Of a stretch of DNA of 64,000 nt, positions 1 to 13,439 are shown piece by piece. The first letter of the stretch is position 1, and each line of letters begins with the position of its first letter. The stretch is from Trema orientale (lineage: Eukaryota; Streptophyta; Magnoliopsida; Rosales; Cannabaceae), in the NCBI GenBank assembly GCA_002914845.1, contig JXTC01000531.1:140534-204533 (forward strand). Reading direction: 5' to 3'. Under the pieces are notes generated by a model. The model was not told where the DNA came from and did no database searches. It saw only the letters and a program-made list of their open reading frames with translations. The translations under genes and the position numbers were made by a program.

Positions 1-1479
1 TTNGGGGGAAAGAAAGAAAGAAGGTGAAGACAAAGATTGTCTACTTGCTTTTTACCAGACTCGTTCCTCGGGTAACACCTGCTTTCGTGTAGAACATGTT
101 TTAGCCTTAGGGAGTTAGGGTTTGCTTTTTCACCAAGGACAAACACAAACTAGTCGATAGTGAGTGGAAAGCCAAGGAGAAAATATTATTAAAAATGATA
201 TGCAAAAGAGATTATTTGTTAATTATTTTTTGAGTAAGAAATTATTTGTTAGTTGATCGTATATTCTTTTAAATTTTAATCACATAGAATAAGCATAATT
301 CTCCGTGGATACCTTTATTTTATTTTATTTTTAAGCAGAATAACTTTATTCTTTTTTGTACACAAGAAATTGAAAGGAAATTGTCGAATTATCTTGCAAA
401 TTTAATAAAAGTCTTGTCTGCATTTTCGTCTCCGAGATAAAAAAGCACCCCTTTCCGAAAAGTGGTCACTTTCTATAAAAGTAAACTAAAACAATCTAAA
501 GTACTCATAAGAAGCATCAATACTCAATAGCTAATGATAAATCCAAGTTTTTCCCTAAAAAGAAAATTATCACCATATCAAACTTAAATTGAAATTTCCG
601 GTTCACATCGCCTATATTCTTAGTGCGCACGATTAAATTACAACGGAATAAACTAGTAGAAACTAATATGATGGTGAGGAAACATGAAACAGTTTGGCAA
701 ATATTCTATTATTCATTTTTTAATAGTATTTGAAAAATAGTCATTTAGTAAATTATGATCCAAAATTCGATCATTTAGCTAAAGAACTTTTTTTCCCCCT
801 TCTGAAGGGGATGTCGTTTTCTATTTCAATGTTGTTTAATGATGCCATGTTTTGGAATATTTCCTTTCAGGTTATTATCGTTTCTTAAATTAATGTCGTT
901 TTAGCTCTCGGACTGTTCTTACTTTTTTCTCTTTTTTGTTTTGTTTTTTTATAATTGTCGTTGTTTTTCTAACTGGTGTCGTTTTTGTATTTTTTCAATA
1001 GGGAAGTGTCGTTTTTGGGATTAAGTTATCCCTACTTATACTATCGGTTGAAAAAAAAAAGGTGAATCGAGATTGGCCACTTCATTTTTTTTATTTATTT
1101 TATTTTGAATAATAATTGAGACACTAAAAAATTACATTAATAATGTGACATCTAATAAAATTATTATTTTATTTATGAGTAAGACCACATCATTCAAAAA
1201 GTGATTAATATGAATGTCAACACATGAGACTCATGTGGTGTTAGTTTTTGATTTACCTTATTGGTGCTCTTAGTGATATTCTTTTATTTTTGAGCCCCAC
1301 TTTTATATAAGAATCAAGAATGCCGTACTTGGTAAATATTTTTGTCTGATATTTTTGGGTATCTAGCTCTGCACGAATTCATAGATTTGCTTTTTTATAT
1401 TAAAAACAGCTTTTTAATCATTTTTATATTTGAAAAATATTTCTTCGTTCATATAAATAAATATATATAATCAGTCTGC
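1..1479. other. Intergenic spacer and AAPT promoter region
   Basis: No gene could be read here. The sequence is AT-rich with homopolymer tracts and one undetermined base (N) at position 3. The last part must hold the promoter of the downstream AAPT gene. An AT-rich TATA-like stretch lies at about 1453-1470, just before the presumed first non-coding exon. No core element is certain. Confidence 0.5.
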
Positions 1480-4400
1480 TCCTTCTAAGGGCGGGAGACT
1501 CAGATATTCTTAAGCTTTTTCTTCTTTTATTATTGTGCTCCAATACGATACCCAGTCTCCGTCGCTCGATCTCTGCGATTCAAAGAGGTACAAATTATTA
1601 TTTTTTTTTTTGTGGGTGGGTTTTTTTTTTCGTCGTTATTCTCGTTTATGGCTTCCCTGATCTGTTCAAGTTTTCATTTCAGGATTTGATTTTTCGAATT
1701 TAGATCCATGTCTTGCGTGATAAATTATATCTTTGTATAAACCCATATTTGTTTAGATGGGACTTTTCACTATTTGTTCTGTATGTCTTTGCGATTTGTC
1801 TATTTATCTCCAGTTAATCACTATTTTGTTTGAAGTTTATATATATTTTTTGTATACATATATATATATATATGTACTGGGTTATCAATCTTTTATGTTT
1901 GGGTTTTTTTTTTTCGTCTGAATTATGTGCTTTGTCTCAACTTGCTCCCTAACTATGAAAAGTTTCAAACTTCCCCCTTGAACCTCGAAATCTCATTAGT
2001 TTTTTCAGTCTAATTAACGGACGCTTAAGGTTATTCCAAGAAAGCTTGAATTGACCTTCTAAACCCAAGAAGAAGGGTCAGGTCAGGCAGCGTCTGAGGA
2101 GCCTTTCGACTTCGCCATCGTCCCCGAACCCAGCGAGCGGCATTGGTGGCTGCAAATTGAAACAGTCACAGGTCACACCCACATCTTGTTCAATCTCTCT
2201 CCCAAACACGGTTCTCCAACATCCAACCCTGCTTTTTTTTTTTTTTTCTTTTTTTTTCCCGATCATCCGATTGGGCTCCGCAAGTTTGCCAAGAACGAAC
2301 CAAGCTTTAACTTCTGCATCAATATCTGTAAGACCCAAATTCGAATTCTTGTCAATTACCCATTTTCCTTTGCTGGGTTAGCTTATTAGTTGGATTGTGT
2401 AGTGTACTTTATGGTTTAGTTTGATAATTTTTTTGGAGTTTGATACTGTGCTTCCTTTGTTTGAGGATTTGATTTTATTGAAAATTTTTTGAAAGATTTT
2501 TCGTTTTCAAATTTGTTCATTATTGTCCTATGAGCAGTTCAAGATATTTTGATATAAAGCCTATAGTAATTTAGTCTCAAATTATCAGAGTAGCATGGAT
2601 TAGGAACATTATATGATTTGAATCTAAGAGAGAATCTGATTGTGACGAGCTCTTCAAAAGGATGAAACAAATTTAGTCATCTGCTACACAAGTTTGAGCC
2701 AAAAAATGGGGATTTCTCAGTCTCAACATTGACAAAATGTCCTCCATTAATCAACCTCTATGTGCGTAGACGAGAAGAGGATTAAGAAGACTTATTTGTT
2801 TATCTGTTTTTTACTTCATTGAATTACTAAAACTAATATTTGGTTTTTACTTAAGCCTGTTGTGGTATTACGAAAAAGTCCTTAATAATTGGATCATGTG
2901 ATATGCACATGGTAATTTTTGTTTATTTGACTGAAAAACTAACGATTTTGAGATTTAAGGGGGAAAGTTGAAACTTTTCATAGTTGGGGGGTAACTTGAC
3001 ACAAACTACATAATTCGAGGGGGAAAAATGAAAAAAAAAAAAAAGCCCTTTATGTTTTTGAGACAATTTTTAGCATAACCCAAACGGGTAAACCAGTTGA
3101 AAATGTTAATCATAATGATATGATGGGTATTTTTACGCATGTATGCTAAACGGGTTTGTGAAGATGATTCTATTTGTTCTAATGTTTTTGCAGGTTATAT
3201 TGAGACTTGAATTGGGTTCTATTTGTAAGTTAAAGCTTTGATTTTGAAAAAGTTAGATAAAAAATGGGTTATATTGGAGCACATGGCATAGCTGCATTGC
3301 ACAGATACAAGTACAGTGGTGTAGATCACTCGTATGTCGCCAAATATGTCTTGCAACCCTTTTGGAGTCGATTCGTTAATTTCTTTCCCCTTTGGATGCC
3401 GTAAGTTTCTAGCTTTTTGCATTGTTACTGTTTTACTGATCTTAATTTTAGGACTTGTCTAATGTTGAGTTGGCTACTTGGTGTTGTTGTATGCTTTCTC
3501 CAATGAATGGAAAGTTTATTTAGAGCTCATTCATTGATGATAGCGTACAACATCAAGAAATTTGTTTTGCTACCAATAAGCTTTCTTTTATCAATAGGAA
3601 TTTGAATTAACAAAAGGAGTATGTATTTTCGTTCATGATTTCCATTTTGGTTGTGTTTCTTTCTGCAAATTCCAGTTAAAATTTCCTCTAGTGGTCTAAA
3701 TACTTGTAAACAATTTGGATTTGGTATGTGGGAGTTTGCATTTTGTTTATCTATTTTGAAGAAAATCTGAAGTCATTAGCTTGTGTACTTTATAATGTAG
3801 CTGAAATATTTATTCCCTTTTTTGAATATAACCTAGTCACCTTTTACATAGATACAAATGTAGTTAGTTGTCTACTCGGTATCTGGAATATCTTTAGTCA
3901 TTGTCTAGTTTGTTATAGCAGATTAAAAATTAGGAGTTTAAGTTTTATTTTATTTTATTTTATTTTTTTTAGTTTTATAAATGTTCTTGGTGTTAGAATT
4001 TTCCTATTGCATCTAGTATTGAAGAATTTCTAACTATTCCTTTATTTGTCCATGTGCATGTTTGGATTTTGGGTTCTTCTTCAGACCGAACATGGTAGGG
4101 TATTATGTTGTTTCCTCTTAACATCTTTGAGCTTTTTTAAAATTTCCACCTTTGATAGCTAGACCAGTTGTAATAGCCTGTTTACTGATGGGCTATGCTT
4201 TACTTTTTTTTCCAGATAACACTGACAGGATTCATGTTTCTACTCACATCTGCACTGCTTGGCGTTGTGAGTGGGATTTTTTTTATTATCATTTCCTCTT
4301 TACCATGTTTTAGGTTTTTCTTTTGCAATGCTGATATCTTACTTCTGTTCATACTTTTTAATTGACTAATCTACATTTCTACTCTGTATTTTCCCGTATC

Positions 4401-7400
4401 TTTGAGACTTTGATCAGCAAAAAAGCCCATTGCAAGTTTCTCTTGGTACTGTCAACAGTGATGTCTTAGTCTTTGAAACAAGGAAGGACATTTGTTTGCC
4501 TTTTGGAAATAATATTCATTAATAGGTTTATTTTAAACGGGTTTAGGATTGGCAGAAACTTTTTTCTCTGCACATATAGATGAATATGGAGTCATGGACT
4601 AGCTCAACATGGCTATGATTTCTTTATTGCATGAGAAAATGGAGCTATTAGATCTTTGATTTTTATTTGATTTTTATTTATTTATTTTTTGTGGATACCT
4701 CTATGAAGTATATTTAAAGTTCCTTTGTCTTCTTCATTTTCTTTTGGCTAAATTTAGATAAATATATTGATCTACTTCTTACTTCCCTAAGTTATTGACT
4801 TATATTTGTATATTTTGTTTTTAGATTTATTCACCTCAGCTGGATTCACCTCCTCCAAGATGGGTTCATTTTGCTCATGGATTGCTACTTTTCTTATATC
4901 AGGTTTAATTATTTCAAGTATTATTGTAATGTCGATTGTTATGCACTACACGTGATGATAATATATATGTAGAATGTCTCTTGCCGGCTTCAAAGCTGAA
5001 TTACTTGATAATGTCAACACAGCATCACTGCACTCTTTCAATTTTATTTGTATTGTATTATCTGTATTATCTCTCTCTATGTATTAGTGTGTCAGTGGCC
5101 GATATTACCTCTTTGTTATTTGGTGACAATTTTTATTGGTTTAAAAAAAAGAGAACTCTTTTGTTTGACTGATAGTCAGCATTTCTGATTAAGAAGTTAG
5201 AAATTTAAAATTGGTAAATTGTCTTATGGGACTTCTTTATGTAGTTGTATTATTGTATTTGTCTTTAAGTTCTATTTCTTATAGTTTAGTGGGTGTTTTT
5301 TTTTTTTTTTTTTAATATATATATATATATATGTTTTATGTTTTCATTTTTAATTAAAGACAAGGCTAAATGTTTTAGAATTCTCCAATGCCTCAGAATT
5401 TCAGGAGTGTAGGAGAATTTCAGGAGTGTAGGCTTTTTAGACCACTGCAGCTTGTACTCTATATTGGAGATATAAGAATTTTCGTAGTGATCTGCTGTCA
5501 AAGACAGTTTGATTAAGTGGATATTTCCAATGTTGTCCATCCAATCCTGAATGGCTTCACAGACACAGACACACACACACACATTTGTATATTCAAAGAT
5601 GCCTTTTGACTTTTTAATGCTTGTGTGCAGACCTTTGATGCTGTTGACGGAAAGCAAGCAAGACGGACAAATTCTTCAAGTCCATTGGGAGAACTTTTTG
5701 ACCATGGTAATTTTCTGTTACAATGCATTTCTCTCATTCTCTCTATATACACACACATCCCCTTCCATATATAAGTGTGTTTAGTGGTATAGATTCATTA
5801 ATTTCTTGCTTTCTAAATATGTTTCAGGATGTGATGCGCTTGCATGTGCGGTATGTGTCCTTTTCATTGCTTGTCATTGTGTAGCTCTGGTAAATGAGCA
5901 TGCTTTTGCTTATGGTGTGCTGTTTTGTTTTTGTTTATGACTGTAGTTGGAGTCAATTGCTTTTGGAAGCACTTCCATGTGTGGAAGAGATACTTTCTGG
6001 TTCTGGGTGATTTCAGCTGTTCCCTTTTATTGTGCAACGTGGGAACAGTAAGTTCATAGTTTGGACTCTATGTGGCAACACAGTTTAGTTCTCCACCCTT
6101 GCATAGAGGAAATGAAGTGAATAATTGGTTTATTCAATCAGCTGAAAAAGAAATTCATTTGCTGTGTCATTGGAGAAGGGCTTTGGGTCTACTTTATTAG
6201 ATGACTTCTATTATGGAAGCATGCTCTTTTTGTTTCTGAAATATGTTTTTCTTTTTCAGAAATTATCTTACTATGTTTGATGTTGTCATCATATTTTCTT
6301 GGCACCAGTGTCATTGTGTTTATTACTGGGACTTCATTGATATTTAATCCCACCAATTTTTATGTTTGGATTTTTGTTGATCCAGTTACTTCACGAATAC
6401 CCTAATTCTTCCAGCTGTTAATGGACCTACAGAGGGCCTCATGCTGATATATGTATGCCATTTCTTCACGGCTATTGTAGGTAAGGTGTAACTCTTTGTG
6501 AGCTTTTATGTACTTGCAAATAAACATATTCCAAATTGACATACTTGTACTTTTGTTTTTGTTTTTCCCTGTACGCGTGAAGCGTGAGTAAAAAGTTTTT
6601 GTTTCCCAGGTGCTGAGTGGTGGGCTCAACAGTTTGGCAAGTCTGTGCCCTTTTTAAGTTGGGTCCCCTTTTTAAATGGTAAGATTGTTGGCTTGTTGAT
6701 GACCCAAAAACATTTTTATGAAATAAGCCATATGGAATCAATACGTAACATTGTTGCCTATGATACTTTGGCACATTTCTGCTGTATTGCTATGTCTTTT
6801 ATCATGCTTTCTTTGTTTACTCTTATTCTTTTTTTTTTCTTCTTTGACTTCAGAACTCCCAACATCCAAAGTTGTGTTGTTGTTAATGATAGCTTTTGCT
6901 GTTGTACCAACAGTTGCATTCAAGTACGTATTCTTGGTATACGCTATTGTTGAATTTTGGAAATTTTTGTCACATGTGGCATTCTACTTTGATATATTTT
7001 TTTTATTCCTGATATGTGGATAGTGGTGGTTTTTCCATTCAGTTTAATAACTGATGCATCTGGAACCTACAATTTATCATTTGCTACTTAAGGAGAAAAA
7101 AGAAAAGAAAAGAAAAAAAGAAAAAAAGTGAAGCCTAACCTGGAATCTGTTACCTTTTGTGAGCTTGTATGGGATGGATTTGCAGAAGCTTGGTTTTATA
7201 TTGCTGAAACTACATCATTAGATTGCCACCAATGCCACCAATGCCTTTGTTTTCACCTTTTGTTACCATAATTAGTGGGTGGACAGTTCTTGATTTTTTT
7301 GTCCTTTCTATGGTTGTTAGTCTCAAGATTCCATTAGAACGTAACGGAAATAAGTGAATTTTCACACATTATCCCCCATCGCTCCACCATATTTGGCTTT

Positions 7401-9400
7401 GTAAGATATATTGATGTCTGCTATAAGCTCATGTGCTTTACTTCATACCAACCAAAACTTACAATTCTCATCATTTGATGCAGTGTGCACAATGTTTATA
7501 AGGTTGTTCAGGCAAGAAAAGGAAGCATGCTGCTGGCACTGGCAATGGTAATTTTCTAATTACTTCTCTTACTTTGTTTTCCCTCTTTAGATGAAGTGAT
7601 TTGTCTCCTGAATTTTCTTCTCTAATTGACGTTAATGGATTTCCTGTCAGCTTTATCCTTTTGTGGTACTTCTGGGTGGAGTCCTTGCTTGGTATATCTC
7701 AAACTGCTGCAAATTCTTTTTCTCTTTGCATTTTTGACTCTTAGTTTGTGTAAAGATATTTATGCATAATTTTTTTTTTTTTTTTTTCAATTATATATGC
7801 TTGTAGGGATTATTTGTCTCCATCTGATATCATAAGGAACTATCCACATTTAGTTGTGCTGGGAACTGGACTTGCTTTCGGATTTCTTGTGGTAAGATAC
7901 CTTTTTTCTTTTCTTTCTGACCTGACTTTCTTGTGTTTCTCATTTTATCTGTAGCATGTCCAATTCATTTTATTGTATTAAAAAAAGTTCTTGCAAAACT
8001 AATCTGCTATGTGATTCTTTCGTTTCTACAGCTCTTCTTAGGCAATCAAATTTGTATTCTTGTTGTTTTCGTTGATGGAAATCCTTTTTTCGGCAGGGAA
8101 GAATGATACTGGCTCATCTGTGTGATGAACCAAAGGGTTTGAAAACTGGAATGTGCATGGTATGTCACATTCTCTCTCCAGAATTCAGAGATTGTCTGTT
8201 GAATGTCAACTAATAAGATGTTATTTTGTGTTTATAAGGGCTAACCGTAACTAATTTGGAATAGAAATATAAGCTAATTTTTAATGCACTTGATAGGAAA
8301 ATATTCAAGTAGTCTTTTCGTGATTTTCCTTGTTAAAGCCTAACTACTTTTGCTAACTTCAATACTTTCTGCAGTCACTACTGTATCTCCCATTTGCCAT
8401 TGCAAATGCACTCACAGCTAGATTAAATGATGGGTATGTTTTATTTTGTTTTACTTTGTGCTCCTTGTATTTGTATATCTCTAACTGTTCTTGATGGTTA
8501 AGATACTTGTCTGCTTACAAACTTCTGCTAATCCTTTGTTGCAGAGTTCCTTTAGTTGATGAAAGCTTGGTTCTTGTTGGTTACTGCTTATTCACAGGTA
8601 TGGTGTTTATATGCATATCTACATTACAAACCATTTTCTAAGTAGTCTCCCAATTCTTATAATCTGGTTGCATGTCGCTGGCCTCATTTATTGAGCTTTA
8701 ATATCTTTAAAATATGTTTTTGTTTACAAGATGTAACTGGATTTGATTCTGCTGCATCTCTTTGAATTTATTTTGTATCACTTGCCACTGACTAATTTTT
8801 CTTTTGCTGAACTCAGTTGCTCTCTATTTGCACTTTGCCACATCAGTAATTCATGAAATCACCACAGCCTTGGGAATTTATTGCTTCAGGTGAGAATCTG
8901 TTATTGCATACAAAACAATACCTAGCACCAGCCTTAAATGAAAATCAAGGATGCAAACTTGCCTTGAGATTGTCATCTTTTTAGCAATGTGTATTCTTAT
9001 GACTTTTCTCTTTACATATAGCTTTTTTTCCCCCCTAATAGTTTTCCCTTGTTACATGACAGGATAACTAGGAAAGAAGCTTGAAATCAATTGATGTATT
9101 CTTTATGGTACGTTCTCCTGATGTTCATGTTATGTATATATGTTCAATTGCGGCCATTGATCTATGCTTGTCACTGGATTTTGATATTTTCTTCTTTTGT
9201 TGTTAATCCAGCTGGCAAGTCTACATTGATGCAGCACTGCCGATATTTTGGCTGAAATATTTTTGTATCAACGTTGGTGACAGTTGCGACTGGATTCACA
9301 CCAACTACATGATCCTCACATATGAAATTGATTATTTACCGGAGTTTCCTAATAGAATAGGCTATTTAAATAAGTTATTTTCAATTGATACACATCATTA
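1480..9400 (+). CDS. AAPT1: Aminoalcoholphosphotransferase (choline/ethanolamine phosphotransferase), complete, 18 coding exons
   Basis: Transfers phosphocholine or phosphoethanolamine from the CDP-alcohol to diacylglycerol, the last Kennedy-pathway step, in the ER membrane. Coding exons: 3264-3400, 4085-4094, 4216-4266, 4825-4902, 5631-5706, 5828-5850, 5947-6047, 6386-6480, 6610-6678, 6854-6923, 7484-7547, 7651-7691, 7807-7891, 8097-8159, 8375-8433, 8545-8597, 8817-8889, 9063-9084. All junctions are GT-AG and phases add up to 1170 nt, 389 residues, the usual plant length. The CDP-alcohol phosphotransferase motif is complete: D98 G99, A102 R103, G112, D116, D120. Many hydrophobic segments follow. 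A 5' UTR exon probably ends at 1587 and rejoins at 3194; no ATG precedes 3264 in that second leader exon. A 3' UTR intron (9108-9211) is likely. Transcript ends are estimates. Choline versus ethanolamine preference cannot be told from sequence. Confidence 0.95.
1588..3193 (+). other. 5' UTR intron of AAPT
   Basis: The donor GT at 1588 follows a CT-rich leader (about 1480-1587). The acceptor CAG ends at 3193, 70 bases before the start codon. The intron is about 1.6 kb, most of it a transposon insertion (1901-3048). The native intron would be about 450 bp. Leader introns often raise expression in plants; that role here is inference. Confidence 0.6.
1901..3048. mobile_element. Non-autonomous Mutator-like element (MULE), 1148 bp
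   Basis: Terminal inverted repeats of about 110 bp are readable at both ends (1901-2010 and the complement of 2935-3048), both starting GGG followed by a T run. The element is bounded by a perfect 9-bp direct repeat TTTATGTTT at 1892-1900 and 3049-3057, the target-site length of Mutator elements. No transposase frame is present. The centre (about 2060-2170) is markedly GC-richer than its surroundings, which may be a captured gene fragment of the Pack-MULE kind. I could not identify its source. Confidence 0.88.
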
Positions 9401-10337
9401 GTGCTGCCATTTTGTTTTTGGGTATGATGTTGGACGAAACCGGGGCTGGCAATATTGAGTTTTTTGAGGTTTAAAGTTAAAAGTAGTCTATTTATATACT
9501 TTGGCATAGTCTTTGGTTTAAATTGCTTTCCTAATACACAGGGCCTTGGGAGGCATATCTACATGGACTTTGGGATATCTTAGGCATCAATCTTGTAGGC
9601 TGAGTCAAGCGAATTGCAGTCCTGTCTGTTTTTGTTCCAATATGAACACAGTGGCTTCCTTTTTGGTTTTTCACTGTTGAAAACTAACATTGTTGTAGTT
9701 TCTTATGCACAAAGATTTCGATGTTTTTTCAAGTATAATCTAGTATTGATGCTTGTGAAATTTGCTGTATCTATTTTGTTTTCCTCTCCGGTAGTTCATG
9801 AATAATTTACTCTGGTACGACTGGTTCCAAGCCTTTCCCTGGATAAAAAGAAAAAAAAATGCTTGGATAAAATAACTCTTTATTATCCTACGAGGATACT
9901 TTACGACAAAACATGTGCCTCTGGCAGCTCTATAAACTCTTGTTCATTGGAATATAATCTCACAAATTCCATGCTTCAGATCTGATAAATGAGTTTAAAG
10001 TCGACTTATTAAGCAGCACCACAGCCCGAAAATAATGGGAGATAACAACAGCCAATAGACAACATTATGGAAGGCCCTTTTTTGGCAGCCACAATTCCAT
10101 CGGACATAGGAAACACCTGTTATTGAGATTTTTGCCTTTTTGACTTTAGAAAATGTTAAATGAACAGCGGAGTAATGGCCTATGACAATTACATGAGTCA
10201 TGTCGGGTGATGGCTGATGATGTATTGATCAAGATGACTACTAACCCAGCCTCCCCAAAAAATAATGAACTTAATAGTCTTAATTGCATCTTTACAGGTT
10301 TAAAATAAATTTAATTGCTTAAAGTCCTTCGGTGCAA
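9400..10337. other. Convergent 3' flanks of AAPT and the DUF2232-like gene
   Basis: This stretch must contain the polyadenylation regions of the two tail-to-tail genes. Short open frames here have no recognisable product. Nothing else was seen. Confidence 0.4.
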
Positions 10338-13296
10338 CTATATAGCTTTCTCCAGCCATTTTGGCATTCTCAGTAAAGCCCTCATCCCAAGTCTAGTTAG
10401 GAACACAGAATACAACAGGTGCAGCAAGAACATGAAAGATCCACTATTTAGTAAAACCTGTTGAGTGAAGTTAATAGCAAAAGCTTCAGTGGAAATGAGA
10501 AGGAAAAAGTGGAGGGTGAAGGGAATGGGGAGGGTTGAGCAGTTGAAAATACCAGAATCCCAAAGATAGTGTAAATGACATCCATGGACGGAACTGTATA
10601 AACTCCCGATGCGGTGAACAAGAACGTTAGAGAAGCATGTATGTTTATGGTGATCTGCAAGCAGATGAACAATTTAAGAAGTGAATCCATGGAACTATCA
10701 AGCAAAAAGTCGTGATAAAGAAAATTGATTACCAAAGCAAGTATGTTTTCTCTTATAAGGAATGAAGAAATCAAGACATATCCTACAGCACCCAGCGCTC
10801 GAACCTGCATATATAAATTTAGATTTTAGTTCTTTTTTTTCTTATTTATTATTTTATTATTATGATTTTTTTCCTTGTCTTTTTGGAAATAATAAGAAGT
10901 CATGTAGCTCAAAAGGAAAAAAAAAAGTCATAACGAATTTGGAGCAGAAGGGAGCAAACACTACAATTGTGCAGAGAAAAATTGAGAGCTTCCAATCCGA
11001 CCCGGACCTGAGAAGATGAAAACAAAGGAAATTACAAAAATAATAACAAAAAACCTGCCTGATTTTGCCTTGTCCAGCAATTAGAGAATGAAATTTTGTT
11101 TACAAGGATAGATAAAGAATACGTAGAACTCAAAAACTAATAATGGATGTCTAAGGAGCGGTCCAGACTTTCCTTATCAACTCTTAAACTAATTTGACAC
11201 ACTTCTGGACAACACGGTTCTACTTTTATCGAGTGCCTCATTGTTGACTAGCGGAAAAAAGAGTTTCTCATTCTCACTAAAATACAAAATTTAGGTTTTG
11301 GCATTATGACTAAGAAACAGTTTTCTGTTTTCGAAAAACAGAAAACTGCTTTCTGAGGGCAATCGAGGATTTTTAACTTGGAAAATCTATATACCTTAGA
11401 AATATACTTGACACGCAACAGCTTTACTTTATTGAGTTGCCTCATTGTTTCAAATATACAGTTATCTGAAAAATCTCAATTCTTAAATTGGAAGATATAC
11501 ACATTACACAAAAACACACAAGAGGATACATACATTACACAAAAACACACAAATGAGTATGATTAATGTGTAACATTGGGATGGCATCAATAAAACTAAA
11601 AACCTTAAGAAAACAGTGATCTGATATGTTTTCATTGTCCAAAGAAAAATAGCCAAAAGATTAATTAGTTCTAGACAGGGAAGTAGACGCACAACAGACA
11701 ATCATATAGTGACCAAACAAAGGATAATTATAATTTAATAGTACTAGAATTTCAAAGTTCGAAACAAATTTTCCCAATGTTCGCATTTTGCCTAGTGAAA
11801 AATCATCTATAATTTAAACATAACACATCACATACCTCCACAAAGAGCCCATTGTGTAACCAACTAAACCATGCTTAAGCTGCATGAGACATCCAAGAAG
11901 CAAGCAATCAGCTTATATGGTTAATAAGCTAATAAATGAAATACCAGAAAATAGCTAATTGTTTAGAACAACTGTCCTATACAACAGATGACTTCAACAT
12001 GCTCCACTAAACTTATCCACTAATAAACTACCATGCTGTCATCATCTACCTCAATTCTATAAACTTGACTCAATATCATAGTTCCATTGACAAAAGGTTC
12101 AAAGCTGTATCGATCATATTATCTAACCTCGGTCAAGTACACAAAATCAGATCCAAACTAAACATAGTTAGCCACTGACCAAAAAACAAGTTAGGAAAGA
12201 AACAGCTCATAAGTTTCATGTAGTGCAATTAAAGTCATACATACTAGACAGAGATTTAATGGAACTCACAAACAGCTGGTTCAAAACATGAAAATTCAGA
12301 GAATTCATATTAAAAACTTACTCGCATAAGCAAGCAAATAACAAGTGTTAGAGAGTGAGCTATTAGAGAGGAAGGCAGACTGACCAGATATGTTAATGCT
12401 TTCACTGGACCAGACAAGACAAGTAATAGCATAGTCGTTGCCACCTACCAAGATCAAAATACTATTGTCATTAGTAAAAATTCTCTCAAAATTATACGCA
12501 ACTATGCGTGAATCTCCACATCTGACATGATAAGTCATGAAGGATGACTTACCATAGTTTTTCTTCCAGCGGGGATCCCCCATCTCATTGAGGAAATCAC
12601 TATTGGAAGTGAGAAGAAGCAGCCAAAATAATTCTGCACAGAAAATCAAATACACAAGTTTATACACATAATTAGTCAAAGATAAATGTCCACTTTTTGC
12701 TTATCTATTCCAACTAGACTAATAGAACTCGAAGTAAGAAATTCCATGAAAAAGTGCAAAATTTTATACAAAACCCATGTAGCGGAAAGTACGAATAGAG
12801 CGCCCCCCCCCCCCCCCCAACCACAAAAAAAAATTAAAATTAAAATTAAAAAAAAATAAAAAAACGAGAAATTTGGCTTCATAAGCTAAAATGAAAAGAA
12901 CCCATTATCCAATTCACAATATCGAACCTCAATCGCGAGAGAATTGCTCAAAAAATAGACTAAGCCGGTGAGAGCAGCGAACATGGAACACTCCACCAGT
13001 GCCAAAGTTTTCCGATAAACCGCTCCCTTGGGCGACAAATCCTCGAGCTGAGGGGAAGACTCGTCTTTCTCTTCTTCATTTCGAGATACCGATGGCTCAA
13101 TGTCTGAGACCCTTGGGAGCTTGAAGGTGGGCCCGGAAGAGTATGGGATTGGGTACGGCGAAAACCAGAGGCGAGTGGGCTTGAAGTGAGAGCTGGGTCT
13201 GAGAGGGAGAGGTAAAGGGAGAGGGGGAGGGGTATATCGGGAAAGAAAGAAAGATAGGTGGGGTTGATGAATTTTCAGAGGTTTCATGATACCCAA
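10338..13296 (-). CDS. Plastid-type multi-pass membrane protein, DUF2232-like, 8 exons
   Basis: Exons in transcript order: 13296-12928, 12633-12553, 12444-12385, 11879-11836, 11007-10965, 10804-10733, 10654-10553, 10457-10338. All introns are GT-AG, phases close perfectly, and the total is 891 nt, 296 residues. The first about 90 residues are rich in Ser, Pro and Arg and look like a chloroplast transit peptide. The rest holds about six hydrophobic helices, with a conserved-looking segment RWGIPAGRK after the first helix and SGPVKALTYL in exon 3. It resembles the plant branch of the DUF2232 (YybS-like) membrane family; biochemical role unknown. An alternative start is the Met three codons in (13287). 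The gene is convergent with AAPT, with about 1 kb between stop codons. The family name is from memory and moderately sure; the exon model is strong. Confidence 0.82.
12804..12820. repeat. Poly-C tract in intron 1 of the DUF2232-like gene
   Basis: A run of about 17 C followed by A-rich sequence lies between exon 1 and exon 2 of the minus-strand gene. On the sense strand it reads as poly-G after a T-rich tract. Length is likely variable and error-prone. Confidence 0.7.
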
Positions 13297-13439
13297 ACCC
13301 AGTTACCCAGAAAATGGGGGCCCCCTCTTCAGTCCTCTATTTCAATTTTAATTTATATCCCCTTTTTTTTCCTATTTATATCCCTTTTTTTTCCCTTTAT
13401 TCCAAATTTGCCCATAACGTATGTTTCTTCTATTTCTCA

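Noticed and set aside
2078-2338. 86-codon minus frame inside the MULE
   Set aside because: It crosses a poly-T tract and has no recognisable domain. The GC-rich end may be a captured fragment, but a functional protein is not supported.
12305-12679. 124-codon minus frame overlapping exons 2-3 of the DUF2232-like gene
   Set aside because: It reads through two introns in the wrong frame; the correct exon frames are those given in the gene model.
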